64,000 nucleotides of DNA from Fragilariopsis cylindrus CCMP1102 (taxonomy: Eukaryota > Bacillariophyta > Bacillariophyceae > Bacillariales > Bacillariaceae). Both the position numbers and the translations under genes were made by a program. This document shows positions 1 through 11,723 of this stretch, in pieces (within the stretch, counting starts at the first letter, position 1; the number at the start of each line of letters is the position of its first letter). The stretch covers positions 22,263-86,262 of the forward strand of contig FMBT01000464.1 of the NCBI GenBank assembly GCA_900095095.1, written 5' to 3'. Below the pieces are notes generated by a model. That model was not told the origin of the DNA. It was given only the letters and a program-made list of their open reading frames with translations, and made no database searches.

Positions 1-610
1 AACTCGGAGTAAATGATGGCATCGTAGTAGTTGTACGATCAGTCGGACCTTGAGACGGTGTCAACGTTAGGCTAATTGTCGGTGCTGAAGACGGTGTTGC
101 CGTTGTACTATCATTGGTCGGTGCTGAAGACGGTGTTGCCGTTGTACTATCATTGGTCGGCGACGGGGTGGGAACCATTAATGTGTTTGTTGTATTTCCG
201 CTATCTGACTGCTCGATGACGTTCACAACAAAGCGCATTCCCCATTCACAGAGTTGCGCAATATTATCGGCAAAGAATACAGGTTTCCCATCGATATAAT
301 TCTTGGCATCAGATTCTAAAAAAGTGTAACTAGCTGGACTATTACTACCAACTAGGATACTACCCGTGTCGTTGCAATTTCCTGTTGGATTGATGTAGAC
401 AGTTTGATTTTCATTAGTAGCCCAGAAGAATGTTATTGTATCACCAACAGTAGCATTATAGTTATCATACGGTTGATTCGGAGCTTTCAATTGCCACGGA
501 TTTATGAAAATATCGTTACCAGTTACGGTGGAAAATAATGTGGTGCTCATCAGCAGGATCATTCCAATTCCAATAGGAAGAGAGTTCATTGCAGTACTTA
601 TCGTAATCAT
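1..610 (-). CDS. Secreted cupredoxin-like protein with Pro/Thr/Ser-rich tail, cut by the window edge
   Basis: The minus-strand frame opens with ATG at 610 (a second ATG lies at 589) and stays open to base 1, so the C-terminus is missing. An N-terminal hydrophobic stretch looks like a signal peptide. It is followed by a domain of about 110 residues with the order seen in plastocyanin/phytocyanin folds: a W near the start, a VGDTITFFW strand, a TVY strand and a C-terminal LCEWGMRFVV block. In phytocyanins that last block normally reads HCxxGM/Q, holding the Cys, His and Met/Gln copper ligands. Here Cys and Met remain but the His is Leu, so type-1 copper binding is doubtful. The tail repeats a short Thr/Ser/Pro/Ala unit (PTNDSTTATPSSA), typical of an O-glycosylated extracellular stalk. 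The fold assignment is inferred from pattern. Confidence 0.6.
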   Translation of the reverse strand, partial: MITISTAMNSLPIGIGMILLMSTTLFSTVTGNDIFINPWQLKAPNQPYDNYNATVGDTITFFWATNENQTVYINPTGNCNDTGSILVGSNSPASYTFLESDAKNYIDGKPVFFADNIAQLCEWGMRFVVNVIEQSDSGNTTNTLMVPTPSPTNDSTTATPSSAPTNDSTTATPSSAPTISLTLTPSQGPTDRTTTTMPSFTPS

Positions 611-1818
611 TTTCAATTGGACGTGTTTGTAATGCTTATGTATATCTGTGTCTCTGATTTATCAATGTATCGTCCAATCAATAGCTGCTAGCCAGAAGTA
701 TTTTAAACACTTTACTTTCAAGCTTCTTGGAATATTGGAATCAATCGAATGAATAATGAATCGTTGCTAAGAGTAATGTAAACGGACGGTGTATCTTAAA
801 GTTATGCAAGTTCAGTCGTAACACGGGATCAATGACATGTGGGTTGATATTCAGGTTAGAACCGACAAATATTGATATATGGAGAATATTCTATTTTGAA
901 TGTGTATCGCTTAAGCTCTCCACGTACGATACTCATTTATTATTGTTGTCTACGTATCTTGGTAAATGTAAACTTTAATTATGTTGTTTAATGTGTTATT
1001 GTCGTGCTTGTTTATTTTAGGCAACAAAAATCGAAAAAATGAACCGCCAAATTTCTAATACTATCATACACGTGCATTCCCATCACGAGCATACCCTTTC
1101 TTCCGTTAACACTTTTAACCGTAAAAAACGACAGGTTTCGACTTACTAGCTACAATATCATTCCCGCGGATACCATGACCCGGAAGATAAAATCAACCGT
1201 GCATATCCCCACTCACTACTGATCGGATGGATACAACAGAGGATAGTATCTATCCTTAAATACTTTACAAGGCAAATGAATGAAGAGTGGATATTGACAA
1301 ACCACGTGAGTAGCGAGGTTCTTACAATTATATTTTTCAATGGTATACAGTATTGTAATTGTTAATCAAGGTCAACATTGTATGTTTGGCATGTCCAGCC
1401 AAGCCACGACTCCATAATTGACACCTGTCACAACTTTGACAGTACAAGTCAGATTTCACACTTTTTGAATAAGATAACACCCAAATGCCTATCATACAAA
1501 CTTTGAACATATATATGTCCTAGGTTTTTTGTATGTGGGGGAGGGGGGTTAGAGAAACTATTTATTTCGTCAGCATTTGTTTTAGCGCGGATTATAATAT
1601 TATTTGATTGATGGCAGATGGCAATTAAACAATAAAAAAGTAACCACTAATTTATAATGCGTAAGTTACCAGTATAAAAAAGGATTCTATTCAAGGATGC
1701 GAAGTAAGGAATAAAGAAAAGTAACAACGACACTTACATTTCTTCATTTGCAGAAGAAGATATTACAGACCGAGTTCGACGGTGGATCCTGTAAGAACGA
1801 ACCTAGCTAGCTAATATC
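611..1818. other. Gene-free stretch (divergent 5' flanks)
   Basis: About 1.2 kb between two divergent genes. Only very short open frames occur. A G-rich run lies near 1535-1552. No RNA gene or element was recognised; it presumably holds both promoters. Confidence 0.5.
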
Positions 1819-3510
1819 ATGTCTAATTTTTTGGACCTTTTCTTTCCTTTGGTAGCAACTACGGCGGCTGTCGCTGTTAGTGGGCTAGTGCTGCTGCAAA
1901 CAGATCGAGTGTCACGCAAAATTCTATCTCCTGCACAACTAAGCACGAAACGGAGGGGAGAATTCAAATACAATTGGAAACAATCCGTGGATAAGGTCAA
2001 GTTGCTAATGGATTATTGTTTAGCTGGTGGTCCAGAAAATTACAATGAGGATCCAGAAATTGTTATGAAGAATGCAGAATATATTTCAAAAGAGGGAGAC
2101 TTGGACACACTGGTAGAGCAAATTACTGATAAGAAGGATTTAGAATCTAGATATTTTACACTTAAAATCGATAAAGATCCACACGATCCGACAGAAGAAC
2201 TATATCTATTTATAGTGAGAGAGCAGCTATCAAAAACCATTACACAACGGCTACTATATCAGGTACCATTGGTAAAATTTGGTATGAAACTCGCAAAAGC
2301 TTTTGAGGACAAACTGACTACAACAACTCTCTGCTTCGTAGCAGACGCTAGTTCAGGAAAGGCTTCAGGTATGTTGGAATCTTTACTAAAAGAATCAAAG
2401 GCGGGAGTTCCAACTATTTCGGAACCCTTCTGGATGGTCCAAGTAGCACGTTTGACGGAAGCAAAACTCTTCACATTACCAAAAATCAAAAAAATAATAT
2501 TTGCATTAAATCGTTTGGATGCATGGAGTTTGAGACACGAGGTTGCCAAAGGAGACGCCAAAACGGTTATGATTACTCTACCCGGTCAAGCTATTGTCGC
2601 CACTCTCCTACCCTTGATCCAAAGTGTTTTCCCAGAAGATAGGCATATTTTTACATACGATGGATGCGTTAGTTCGGTGCAACGAGGTATGCACGCTGAG
2701 AGTATCTACAAAAAAAGGCAACTTGTTCCTCGTCTAGAATCAATCATCCAAGGCATGTGCCAAGATCCGGTAAGATTAAGTAATCCGCTTCCATCATATA
2801 ATCCATTGAGCCATGATATCTCACTTGGTGGTAGGGGTGGTCGTTTGGATCAGGCTCTAGCTCATGTTCCTGTACAGCAGGCGCGAATCGTCGAAACCTG
2901 GATGAGTAGTGTCGACGCATACTTCAAACTGAAGGAAGAAGAACCAACTAATGGATACTTACCATATTGTTTTAAGTTAGGCCTTTTGACCGATGACCCC
3001 GTTGGAAATTTTGAGTATGGAACGGATTCGTATTGGTCTCTTAATTCCTTGTTGCAGTATGTGACAGGTTGCAGGTCTAGAGCTATCCCTGAAGGAGTGT
3101 TGGACGCCGCAAAGGAATGGGTCAAAGATTTTAACCAAGCACAAGAAGTAGAACAGAAAAAAATTAACGTGTCTGTCGCCCTGTCAGAACATGAACGAAA
3201 AATGATTGAAAATTGCTGTTTTCAACACAAACAAATATTGATAGGTAATAAGACATTAATTGACACCGTCTTACCTAGAGAACACTGGACAATGAAGCAA
3301 GCATCTCGCGCTGGATGCTCCTGCTGTGGACCTGATCCATATGACCAAATGGAGGAGGAAGAAGAAGATAATGAAGAATCTAAGTCGGATGATGTTATGT
3401 CCAGTAATTTCATGACGGGAGTATCTAGTTCGACAAAAGTTAATAATGGATTTTCGAGCAAATATGTTGATGGAACTGCCGGATTTGCGTTCGATCCGTC
3501 ACGTTTTTAA
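1819..3510 (+). CDS. Membrane-anchored protein, possible sulfotransferase-like P-loop fold
   Basis: Single uninterrupted frame of 563 aa. Residues 8-26 form a hydrophobic N-terminal anchor. Residues about 171-290 hold a block that resembles the order of a sulfotransferase-type P-loop domain: a beta strand ending in ADASSGKASG, then a helix, ISEPFW, later MITLPGQ, and a FPEDRHIFTYDG strand followed by VSSVQRG. In sulfotransferases the comparable elements are the 5'-PSB loop, the SEPF motif and the 3'-PB strand. The resemblance is remote and catalytic residues were not verified. The C-terminus has a cysteine cluster (CSCCG, about residues 495-499) followed by an acidic run. No close named family is recognised. 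The 3' end converges with UBA1, 186 bp away. Confidence 0.75.
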   Translation: MSNFLDLFFPLVATTAAVAVSGLVLLQTDRVSRKILSPAQLSTKRRGEFKYNWKQSVDKVKLLMDYCLAGGPENYNEDPEIVMKNAEYISKEGDLDTLVEQITDKKDLESRYFTLKIDKDPHDPTEELYLFIVREQLSKTITQRLLYQVPLVKFGMKLAKAFEDKLTTTTLCFVADASSGKASGMLESLLKESKAGVPTISEPFWMVQVARLTEAKLFTLPKIKKIIFALNRLDAWSLRHEVAKGDAKTVMITLPGQAIVATLLPLIQSVFPEDRHIFTYDGCVSSVQRGMHAESIYKKRQLVPRLESIIQGMCQDPVRLSNPLPSYNPLSHDISLGGRGGRLDQALAHVPVQQARIVETWMSSVDAYFKLKEEEPTNGYLPYCFKLGLLTDDPVGNFEYGTDSYWSLNSLLQYVTGCRSRAIPEGVLDAAKEWVKDFNQAQEVEQKKINVSVALSEHERKMIENCCFQHKQILIGNKTLIDTVLPREHWTMKQASRAGCSCCGPDPYDQMEEEEEDNEESKSDDVMSSNFMTGVSSSTKVNNGFSSKYVDGTAGFAFDPSRF

Positions 3511-3696
3511 GGCAGGATGGAAGATACTTCTAGTAATTCATAGCCATTTACTCTAGTTAATATATAATGCCGAATAAGATTACGGATACTATGTTAAATT
3601 GCACTGTATTTATTATGAAGTGCTATGCGGCGACGATTTAATCTAAATGACTAGTTCTTCAATCTTGAATTGATAAAAACCTTTTTTCTGAGATTT

Positions 3697-6600
3697 TTAA
3701 GCTCGGAATCGAAATTTGATGTAAGGCAAGTCGACGTCTTCGTCAGTGTCCTTGTCGTTGGCAATCACTTCCAAGATAATGAATAATTGATCCTCTGGGA
3801 ACTCTTTTTTTGTGATACTGGTGATCACGTCAGTCATCGTCATTTTCTTTCGTTCCTCCACCTTTTTCTTGTTTGCAAAGAAACTGTACAGGATCGAAAC
3901 ACCGTAAGATAACATGGAAATATCCAAATTGTACTCTGTTTCAAAATAATCCATGAATTCTCCCAATGTGACGTTGCCACGATCGAATGAGATCGAATCC
4001 CAGGCCGTCCATTCCCATTCCTTGCCTTTGAACACACACTTAGTCCCCTTTGGTGCTGTCGGTTCTGATAAAGTCATAAAGGGGACCGCCAAGTTCAAGA
4101 AACCATTCTTGTAATCTTCGATATTTTGGGCCCTGCGCGAAGTTCCAACAATTTTGTACAATTCCATACAAATCAATCCTGCCACCAACGCTGTTGTGGT
4201 GGCAATGGCTGGAATAATCCTTCCGGCAATAGCTCGTGACCGATGTGTATCCTCGGTAGGAATTTGATAATTCAATGCACGTAGATTTGAACAAGCTGTT
4301 ACAAATAACATGTGATCATCAAGATCTTTGTCAAAATCAATGGGAGCCAATTGGAATCCAGCTAGATCGGCCTTCTTCGGAAGAGAGTTCCATATTCTGT
4401 CAGCTTCAACGTCCCCGGTATCCATGGTGTCGTTATCGTTGGCCTTAGCTTCTGCATCGTTGGCTGCAATCTTGACTCCGTCTGCTGGTGTAAAGTCAGG
4501 TACGATAACATCGTTGAGAGTGGCTTTGAAGTATTCCTTGTCGGTACGCCCTTTGATTCCGTACATAGTAGCTCTCAAATTTGCAGCGGCAACGATAAAA
4601 TCTAAATGATTGAACATCTCGGCATCCTCACATTTTGAATCTAAACCAAAATTAATCGGTACAGGACAACGCTTCGAACCAGACCAAAATTGGGTTCCGG
4701 TTGATGTGACCTGATCTTCCGGAAAGTTATGCAGAAGCTGACGGATTTGATTGTCAAAGAGATCCTCAAATTTCAAACGAGCCCAACCAACACAATCTTC
4801 AAAGGTCATGGGACGATCATCAACTAAAGTTCGACGGATGATCTTCAGGGTTTCCGTTTTGTTGTTGGGTTGCAAGGTAGATAGATATTCCTCTGAGGAT
4901 TGGCTCAAGTACGAATTGACATCTTCAGCCGACTGTTTGAACTCCCCTTCAAAGTAATCGCGCGCCCATTGCAATGTATGCTGAATTTGGCTAGGAAAAT
5001 TCTTCAGAGTGCAGACAGGAATCGATTTTTCCGGAGGATCACGAGTGGCACCATAATTTTCGGTCATGCCAGGAACCACAACTTGAGTATTTCCCTTCGT
5101 TCCCAAGGTACCACTTTCCAGCATAGGTAGTTGGTAAAATACACAACGTTGATCAACGTATAAACGAGCTTCGACATTGTCGAGGGCCGTACAAACACCC
5201 GAAAGCTTGTCATAAAACGTATCACCAAAGACATTTTCGGTGTTGGGTGCAACCTTTTCTTGCAGAGCCGTAATGTTCATGCCAGGGTTCATTCCCTGAA
5301 CAGCACTGGCCGCCGCGGATGATTTGAAATCACTAATATCCTTACTGCGGAAAAGAAATTGACGCGATAGATTTGATTTTTCGATAATATCCATATCTGT
5401 TACAGTAACATGTCCCTTAGGACCACATCCCACACCCTGTTGTTTTGATTTCAAATATTTACACCAAATAAAAATAAGATGAGAAATTAGCAAAAGTGTG
5501 TGTGACTTTTTAACAGTAAACAATGAAGTATCAATATATAAGCATTAACACTACAATACGTACCATTAAGGCCCAGTTTTTGAGCATTTCACACCCAATA
5601 GCTCCAGCACCAACGATGAAATAATTCAAGTCAAGCAATTTTGCTTGCATCTCCTTTCCGAAACATGCAATCTGAGAATCGTATCTTGTTCCATCATTCT
5701 GCGCTGCAACCTCATCAGCTGGTAAAATTTCGTCTGGTAATGTTTCATCGGCATCTAAAAAGAAAAATCCGTTGATGGGAGAAAATTTTCCACTACACGC
5801 CTTAAGAACTTCTTGTCCAACGATACCACCAAGGGCAGCACACATGGGACTTAAAATTGCCTTTGAACCTGAGGCAAGTTGAAGTACAATACGTTCCTGG
5901 GCTGAAGTTAATGCATCTTCTCCAGCTGCCGAAACAGCGGCCTTTACAATATCCAATACTTTGGTACAGGCGATAGTATCCCCTGGAGTTGGGAATTCTC
6001 CGTCGTTCTGATTGGATCGAAATTCTTCCAAAGCTTGAAAGGATTTATGTAATAATAGAGGACGATCGAATTTAGCAAAATCAGACATCATGCATTCTCC
6101 TGGTTCTGCTACCCGCTTTTCGTAGGTTTCGAAGGCAATTGTGACCGGTTGTTTGACTTGGGTGATGTAACCCTGTTGGGCCTTTCCTCCGGTTTCTTCG
6201 ATTGCTGCACCTTCAATTTCAAACATATAAGGCGACGTTACATTCACCGTGTAGTTCTTGTTGCTTTCTAATCCTGAGAGGCCTTTGAGTCTAGCAAAGG
6301 TGATCATATCACCTGATTCAAGTGCATGACGACCTAAATCCTCGAGGACTTTCACCACAACCTTGGTACCCTCTTGAAATACTGATTCAATCTGCGAAGT
6401 AGCCGGTGGATTACCATCCTTATCCGCGCATACAAATGCAGACCCGAAATCACAAAATACTTGTCCGAAGACACCGCACGATAAGGAATAAACGAAAGAT
6501 GCATTGACCGAACGACATTTTTCATTCAACGTGACCAATAATTCATTACTAAGAGGAATAGTGACTACTAGACATGTAATACCAGTATCCAAGAGTGGAA

Positions 6601-7165
6601 CAAGTTGTTCGGCTGTAAGAGCTGTTACGTCGGAGGCGACACTCACATTAACGTATGGATTTAATTCCGCTAATAATGGTCGGCAAATTTCCGCACGACT
6701 GATTGCTCCATCGGCTACCACGTCTTCTGGTTTTAAGAAAAAGTTTCCACCGACATCATACGTGTTCGGAGGTAAGGGATCGACTACAACCAAGGAATGG
6801 ATTCCAGCTAGGATACAATTTTTGGCAACTTCGACACCAAGACCAGAACATCCAATCATTAATGCTTTGGATGCCATCATACGACGTTGTGCCTCGTGTC
6901 CCATCACGTAAAGTTGACGAGAATACAACTTTTCATCGACTTTTTTTTAAATTTATTTTTAAATAGAACGAGTGGATTATATACTGTGAGTGTTTCAATG
7001 TTTGAAAGAACTAAATTCAACGCAACGATATAAAACGTGAACGAAATAGAACAAAGCAAAGCATGGTTTCTATATGACGTCCGTCTCTCTCCTCTCCTCT
7101 TCTCTCGTTTTCGTACCTTCGGTAGTCGCAGAAGCTTCCATCGGGGTTGCGTCTTCTGCTGACAT
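3697..7165 (-). CDS. UBA1: Ubiquitin-activating enzyme E1
   Basis: Activates ubiquitin with ATP and passes it from its catalytic Cys to E2 enzymes, in cytosol and nucleus. Three exons: 7117-7165, 5564-6939 and 3697-5436, giving 1054 aa, the usual E1 length. The first coding exon is only 49 nt and supplies the ATG; it joins in phase to VDEKLYSRQLYVMG, the conserved E1 N-terminus. Introns are 177 and 127 bp with GT-AG ends. The second junction restores GAGAIGCEMLKNWALMG-VGCG, the ATP-binding adenylation motif. IEKSNLSRQFLFR follows. The catalytic Cys is in PVCTLKNFP at about residue 617. The N-terminal inactive adenylation half (GCSGLGVEVAKN) and C-terminal ubiquitin-fold domain are present. 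Nothing indicates a SUMO or NEDD8 E1, which are split into two subunits. Confidence 0.96.
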
Positions 7166-7834
7166 TGTTTTTTGTCGTTTTGTGGGTGGGTTAGGGGAAG
7201 TTATGTTGAATAATAGATTAGTTCTCAAACGATTAAACGATGAGACTATAAAAGGCGATGTTGGTTACTGTACTGTGGTTTTGAGAGTTGTAGAGATCGA
7301 CAGTAATAGTAAATTATTGTACTGCGGTCATTCGTATTTTACGGACAGTCAGATCATTGTGTTCCAAGGTTTGAGTGAATTTTAGCTATTATTTTTTTAC
7401 TCTCCTTTTTTTAGATCTTTTAGTCACGATCATTCCGTGACTGCAATATTTGAATTGACGAATTTTTTCGAATTAATCTCTACAAACCTCCTCTTACATC
7501 TTGTATATGTGGTTACTAATGGATTGATTTTAGGTCTATTAGTGGTGAACGGTATTCCCCTGCTGTGGCATTATGGGGTGCCTTCTGTATCGCTGTTCTG
7601 CACAAGGAGAAACAATTGCTTCTACATTGAACAGCTAATTTGTTTGAAAAGTTAAAAGGAACTTCACTAGCTGAATTTGAGTAGTAGTATAATAAATATA
7701 ATTGAATTATTAGTGAATTTATTGATTAGTTATTGACTGAGTTCGTTCTCCTGTATGAGAATAATTACTAAATGGTAATACATCCGACTTTGTTGTAGTA
7801 CTTCGCCCGTCGTTCTAGTAGAGCTTATTCAAGT
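7166..7834. other. Gene-free stretch upstream of UBA1
   Basis: UBA1 5' flank and the 3' flank of the WD-repeat gene. Two short plus-strand open frames (7074-7385, 7437-7655) have no protein-like composition and were not accepted. Confidence 0.5.
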
Positions 7835-9565
7835 TTAATCGACCATCATGGACAACCTCCCCTCTAAGCGCAATAAATCAGAAAAGCTTTCTATTCGCTC
7901 GAATAGCATATTCCTCAAAACAGCCAAGTGCTCTGAATCAAAGCTTCCTCGTTTGAGGCAGTGTGAGATCCAAACCGAAAGAGACTCTGCACGAAGCGGA
8001 CTAGATGCCAAACGAGATGTTAGCTTTCCCAACAATATCACCAAAAGATCTTCGTTCATTTGCTTTATAGTAGTCGCAATTATCCCTACATCATGGACAG
8101 AAAGCGCTAATTCTAAGAGACTATCATCACTTGATTGAAGAGCCTGTGTCAAAAGTTCCTTGAGAGATTCTGTGGTGGCCGTTAGAGGTTTGAATTTTGT
8201 TTTGCCTGCTGCCCCCGCAATGGCAAATGCAACGCGCTTATCATCATCGTCATTATCGTCTTCGTTCTCTTCTTCATCGAGGGCATCGGTCAGCATTTGA
8301 AGACGCTCAGCAATTGTTACATTCTTTGCATCGTCCTCGTCAATATCACTACTGTTTTCATCATCATCATCATCATCATCGTTGTTCTCTGTCGATAATT
8401 TCATCTTTTTCACAGACGCTAGTGATTCATGACCAGCTTGTCCAGGACCAAGAACTTTGCTTTCTGAAGGTTTTCGCTTATTTGTGTTTGTAGCTTCATT
8501 CCTTTCGTTAGATTTTTGTTGTTCATCCAAATTATAGACGGCTGGTAGATCATCTTCGTTCTCTAACGATAAATTGATCCATTGAACACGATATTCCGAG
8601 GATCGTTGATGGATTAAGGCTAATGCTTTATTATTATTTTTCAAGAAAAAGGCTACTGCATTGTTGGTTGAGAGTTGCGTAAGTTTTTCGTACGACTTCT
8701 TTTTCCCAGAAACAATAGAGTAGAGGGAACAGTTACGTAACAATGTGAATTCATCCTCTTTCGATTGTGCTATAACTTGTAGACAAGATTGACCTCCTGC
8801 CTGCTGGGTGCTATCTGTCGGAAGTCTGGCAACCTCTTCGCATGATTCTAAATCGTATAAGATGGCGTCTCCCGCATCTTCAGAGACTACCACAATATTG
8901 GAATTTCCAAAACATGGACTCATTTCTATACTAGATGCATCTCCGAGATGAGCAGATGACGAGGAAGCCTTTATTTTGATCTTCCCAGTCTTCTTTCCCG
9001 AGTCTTTGTCCATAATACGAATTCCGCTGTCTTTGGTGTGTACAACAACATGCGATGATGTGACAATCAACGACGCTGCGTCTTTTTTACCTTGTTCGGT
9101 AGTCATGTCATTGTCAACATCATCACCTTCATCGAAACCACTAAACCGACCACTCTTAATCTTTCTAACAAGTTTATTGTTTGAAGATTGGTATTCCTGT
9201 ACAACAAGTTTAGGGCCGTAACGAGCCAACGCGTAATACTTTTCGTCGTTACCTTCTGAAGGAGCAGCCAGTGCTAAGAAGGCTTGATCTTCTGTGGCGG
9301 ATAATGTAGTGGCAACAACACCGCGATTCAAATCCCAAACAACAATTTGTTCCCGTCCAAAAAGTCCCAAAACTGATGTTGTTCCAACAAATACTAACTG
9401 AATCAGTGGAAGTTGAGAAGTGTGGGTCAAAGTCAACTGAAGTGTCGTTGACGAGTCAGACACTTGATAAACCTGAATCAAATGTCGCGATGACGAAGCC
9501 GTTGAAGGAGCCTTTATTACGGCCAAACTTCCGTCGGGAGACGATGCAGATAGTAACAGATTCAT
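7835..9565 (-). CDS. WDR43: WD-repeat small-subunit processome protein, UTP5/WDR43 type
   Basis: Single exon, 576 aa. The N-terminal half has degenerate WD-repeat strands (SPDGSLAVI, IVVWDLNRG, a DAILYDLES block). A charged, Asp/Glu-rich linker with low complexity lies at about residues 380-435. The last ~110 residues form a Utp12 domain: LKELLTQALQSSDD, then helices with LLVILLGKLTSRL and a C-terminal SDLLRLEGRLSMMVD. WD propeller, acidic linker and Utp12 domain in that order match WDR43/UTP5, a t-UTP subunit needed for pre-18S rRNA transcription and processing in the nucleolus. UTP4-type proteins lack this tail; UTP12/UTP13 have two propellers and are longer. Start chosen at MNLLLSASSPDG, where the first WD strand begins. 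Divergent from the methyltransferase gene. Confidence 0.85.
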   Translation of the reverse strand: MNLLLSASSPDGSLAVIKAPSTASSSRHLIQVYQVSDSSTTLQLTLTHTSQLPLIQLVFVGTTSVLGLFGREQIVVWDLNRGVVATTLSATEDQAFLALAAPSEGNDEKYYALARYGPKLVVQEYQSSNNKLVRKIKSGRFSGFDEGDDVDNDMTTEQGKKDAASLIVTSSHVVVHTKDSGIRIMDKDSGKKTGKIKIKASSSSAHLGDASSIEMSPCFGNSNIVVVSEDAGDAILYDLESCEEVARLPTDSTQQAGGQSCLQVIAQSKEDEFTLLRNCSLYSIVSGKKKSYEKLTQLSTNNAVAFFLKNNNKALALIHQRSSEYRVQWINLSLENEDDLPAVYNLDEQQKSNERNEATNTNKRKPSESKVLGPGQAGHESLASVKKMKLSTENNDDDDDDDENSSDIDEDDAKNVTIAERLQMLTDALDEEENEDDNDDDDKRVAFAIAGAAGKTKFKPLTATTESLKELLTQALQSSDDSLLELALSVHDVGIIATTIKQMNEDLLVILLGKLTSRLASSPLRAESLSVWISHCLKRGSFDSEHLAVLRNMLFERIESFSDLLRLEGRLSMMVD

Positions 9566-10006
9566 TGCCTAAGAGGTGTATGTCGTTCGCAACTGCTTAC
9601 AATAGGGGTATATATCAATATTAATTGATCTTAGATATTGTCATGTATCGTCATATATTTTTGTAAAGTTCTCTTGCAAATCTTGATGTGTTTTTGTTGT
9701 TACTTTTCTCGTAAAATTGCTTTTCGTAGTTTTATTTTTATTATTTTTTCAGTGGTTTGAGGCGCTGTGACGAAGTAACTGACAGACGGACACCACGGGA
9801 AAATAGATTTTTTTAATCAATTTTTATTTTTGCGCGAACGGATGATGACATCGTGATGCATGTCGATCGAAATTGACAATTAATCGCATATCGTTCTTCG
9901 AATTTGAAAATTAAAACTCGAAAACTGTGGAAGAGATGTGGCTGTTGTCGATTTGCATTCATTTCGAATCAAGATCTTCACATTTGATGGCTATAAAGTC
10001 ATAATT
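9566..10006. promoter_or_regulatory. Divergent intergenic region between WDR43 and a methyltransferase gene
   Basis: About 440 bp between opposing starts, with AT-rich blocks and no gene. Inferred to contain both promoters. No specific element was identified. Confidence 0.35.
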
Positions 10007-11601
10007 ATGTCACGATATGTGGTGGTCATCGCTGTCATATTCAGTGGAGTCTTTGGCTATGATCTTTGTTTGGTCTGTGATGCATCATCATCGTCTTCTT
10101 CCTATTCCAAAAATAACACCCATACTTCATTCAACGTAGCATCATTGACCTCTGATTATTGTCGCGATATTTTTCTTCTGGACTTGACTGAACTAGTAGA
10201 ATCAGGTAACTTATCCTTAGCTCGGAGGAAAGCTCTAGATGAACTTGGGAATACATCTCGCGATAGATGCAAAAAGAGTGACATTGCCAAGATCTATGTC
10301 GATACATTTCAACAAAGTTACGATGAAGGAGGGAACAAGTACCTACAAAAAATTCTGAAATATAATACTAGCGTCAAGAATGATGAACGTATAGTCCTTC
10401 GAGCTAAACAAGATGATCCAAATTGTACAACAGAAACCTTTGATTGGAATATCGTGGATCCGAACGAACTCTGGGACGATTACTGCTCCATTTTACCTGC
10501 CGAAAAGACGAAAACAAAGAATCATCCGAAGAAAAGAGAAACTCGTCATCATTATCTTCATCATCATGGCAGGATCCTTTCCAAAAGTTCTCCGTCCAAG
10601 CAACCCATTGTTGCGAGTTTTCTCCAGGATCTTGGACTTATCTAAGGTTGCCTGTAATACACGAACCAGCGATACGATTACGTATTCCACAACAAAGCTC
10701 AAATATCCACGAGTATTCCGTTTCCTTGGATCTCGAACAAGACGGGTATTTACGTCCCTTTGATGTGGCTGGAATCTTGTGGCCGACAGGATATTTGCTC
10801 AGTCTTTGTTTGGGAGATCTTAATGGATGCCCTATTCCAGAAGTCCATGCTCTAATGGCACAATATCAACACAATTTTTTGTCTGGAAATAGTAGCAGTC
10901 ATCCACCATTAGCGCTGGAACTAGGAACAGGGATTGGGGCAGGTAGTATTGCTCTTGCCAAGTCCCTGCAACGAATGGATTTTCCATCTTTATCTTCTGA
11001 TCATCACGGAAAACAACAACCATGGGTTGTTGCTACTGATGTTGCTCCATATGCTTTGGCTCTGACCATGGCTAATGCAAATACCAATGACGTCGATGAT
11101 ATCATCAACACAAGTCTTATGGACCATTTCAATCAAACATGTATGCAAGATGTAAAGAACAAATACTTTCCACCGCGAAGAATAGACACAATTAAAACGA
11201 ATTCATCCCACAGTATACAGGAACAAATTCGAACACTAGGTGATGGATTCGCCATGATTTTTGGTTCGTCACTACAAGGTTTGTTTCAGGACACAGATCG
11301 TCCTGAAAGTGTTCTTTGGAAGACCCTTGACGAATTGCTCGACCGAAACAACCCAAATTCTTTGGCTATCCTAGTACATAATCGAGTTGAGCCACTTAAG
11401 GTACCACCTGATCCTAATTTTCCATACCGCCTTGTCCGACGACTATCGGCTTCTCACAAATTCTTTGGAGATATGAAGACCCGGGCTGGAGAGACATCTG
11501 ACTTTGAGATCTATGTATTTCAGCCAAAGAATATCCATCACAAGGACTTCACTTCGTCGTCATCAGTTACTGCTAAGAATTCTGATAATGACGAATTATA
11601 G
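10007..11601 (+). CDS. Family-16-like protein methyltransferase with an apparent frameshift
   Basis: Two overlapping frames appear to be one gene. The upstream frame (ATG at 10007, a possible earlier one at 9938, stop at 10645) begins with a hydrophobic signal-like segment and a Cys-containing domain. The downstream frame, open from 10444 without a convincing ATG, to 11601, carries an S-adenosylmethionine-binding core: DVAGILWPTGYLLS, then ALELGTGIGAGSIALAK (the GxGxG SAM loop), WVVATDVAPYAL, and a C-terminal KTLDELL strand region. This order fits methyltransferase family 16 (METTL21/FAM86-like, lysine-directed in known members). The second frame is one base behind the first, and no plausible GT-AG intron joins them inside the ~200-bp overlap. 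A one-base deletion in the A-rich tract near 10500-10545 would explain it. Substrate is unknown. Confidence 0.7.
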
Positions 11602-11723
11602 TTTATCGAAAGTGTACGTTTTTATATTCTATAATTTAAAAAGTTATTTTTGTTTATAGAAATCAAATTTCTTAATTCAGTTAATAATTCTCCGACGATG
11701 TGATAGAAATTCAGCCATATCTT

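Noticed and set aside
7074-7655. Two plus-strand frames near the UBA1 start
   Set aside because: The first overlaps UBA1 exon 1 antisense; the second has no conserved features.
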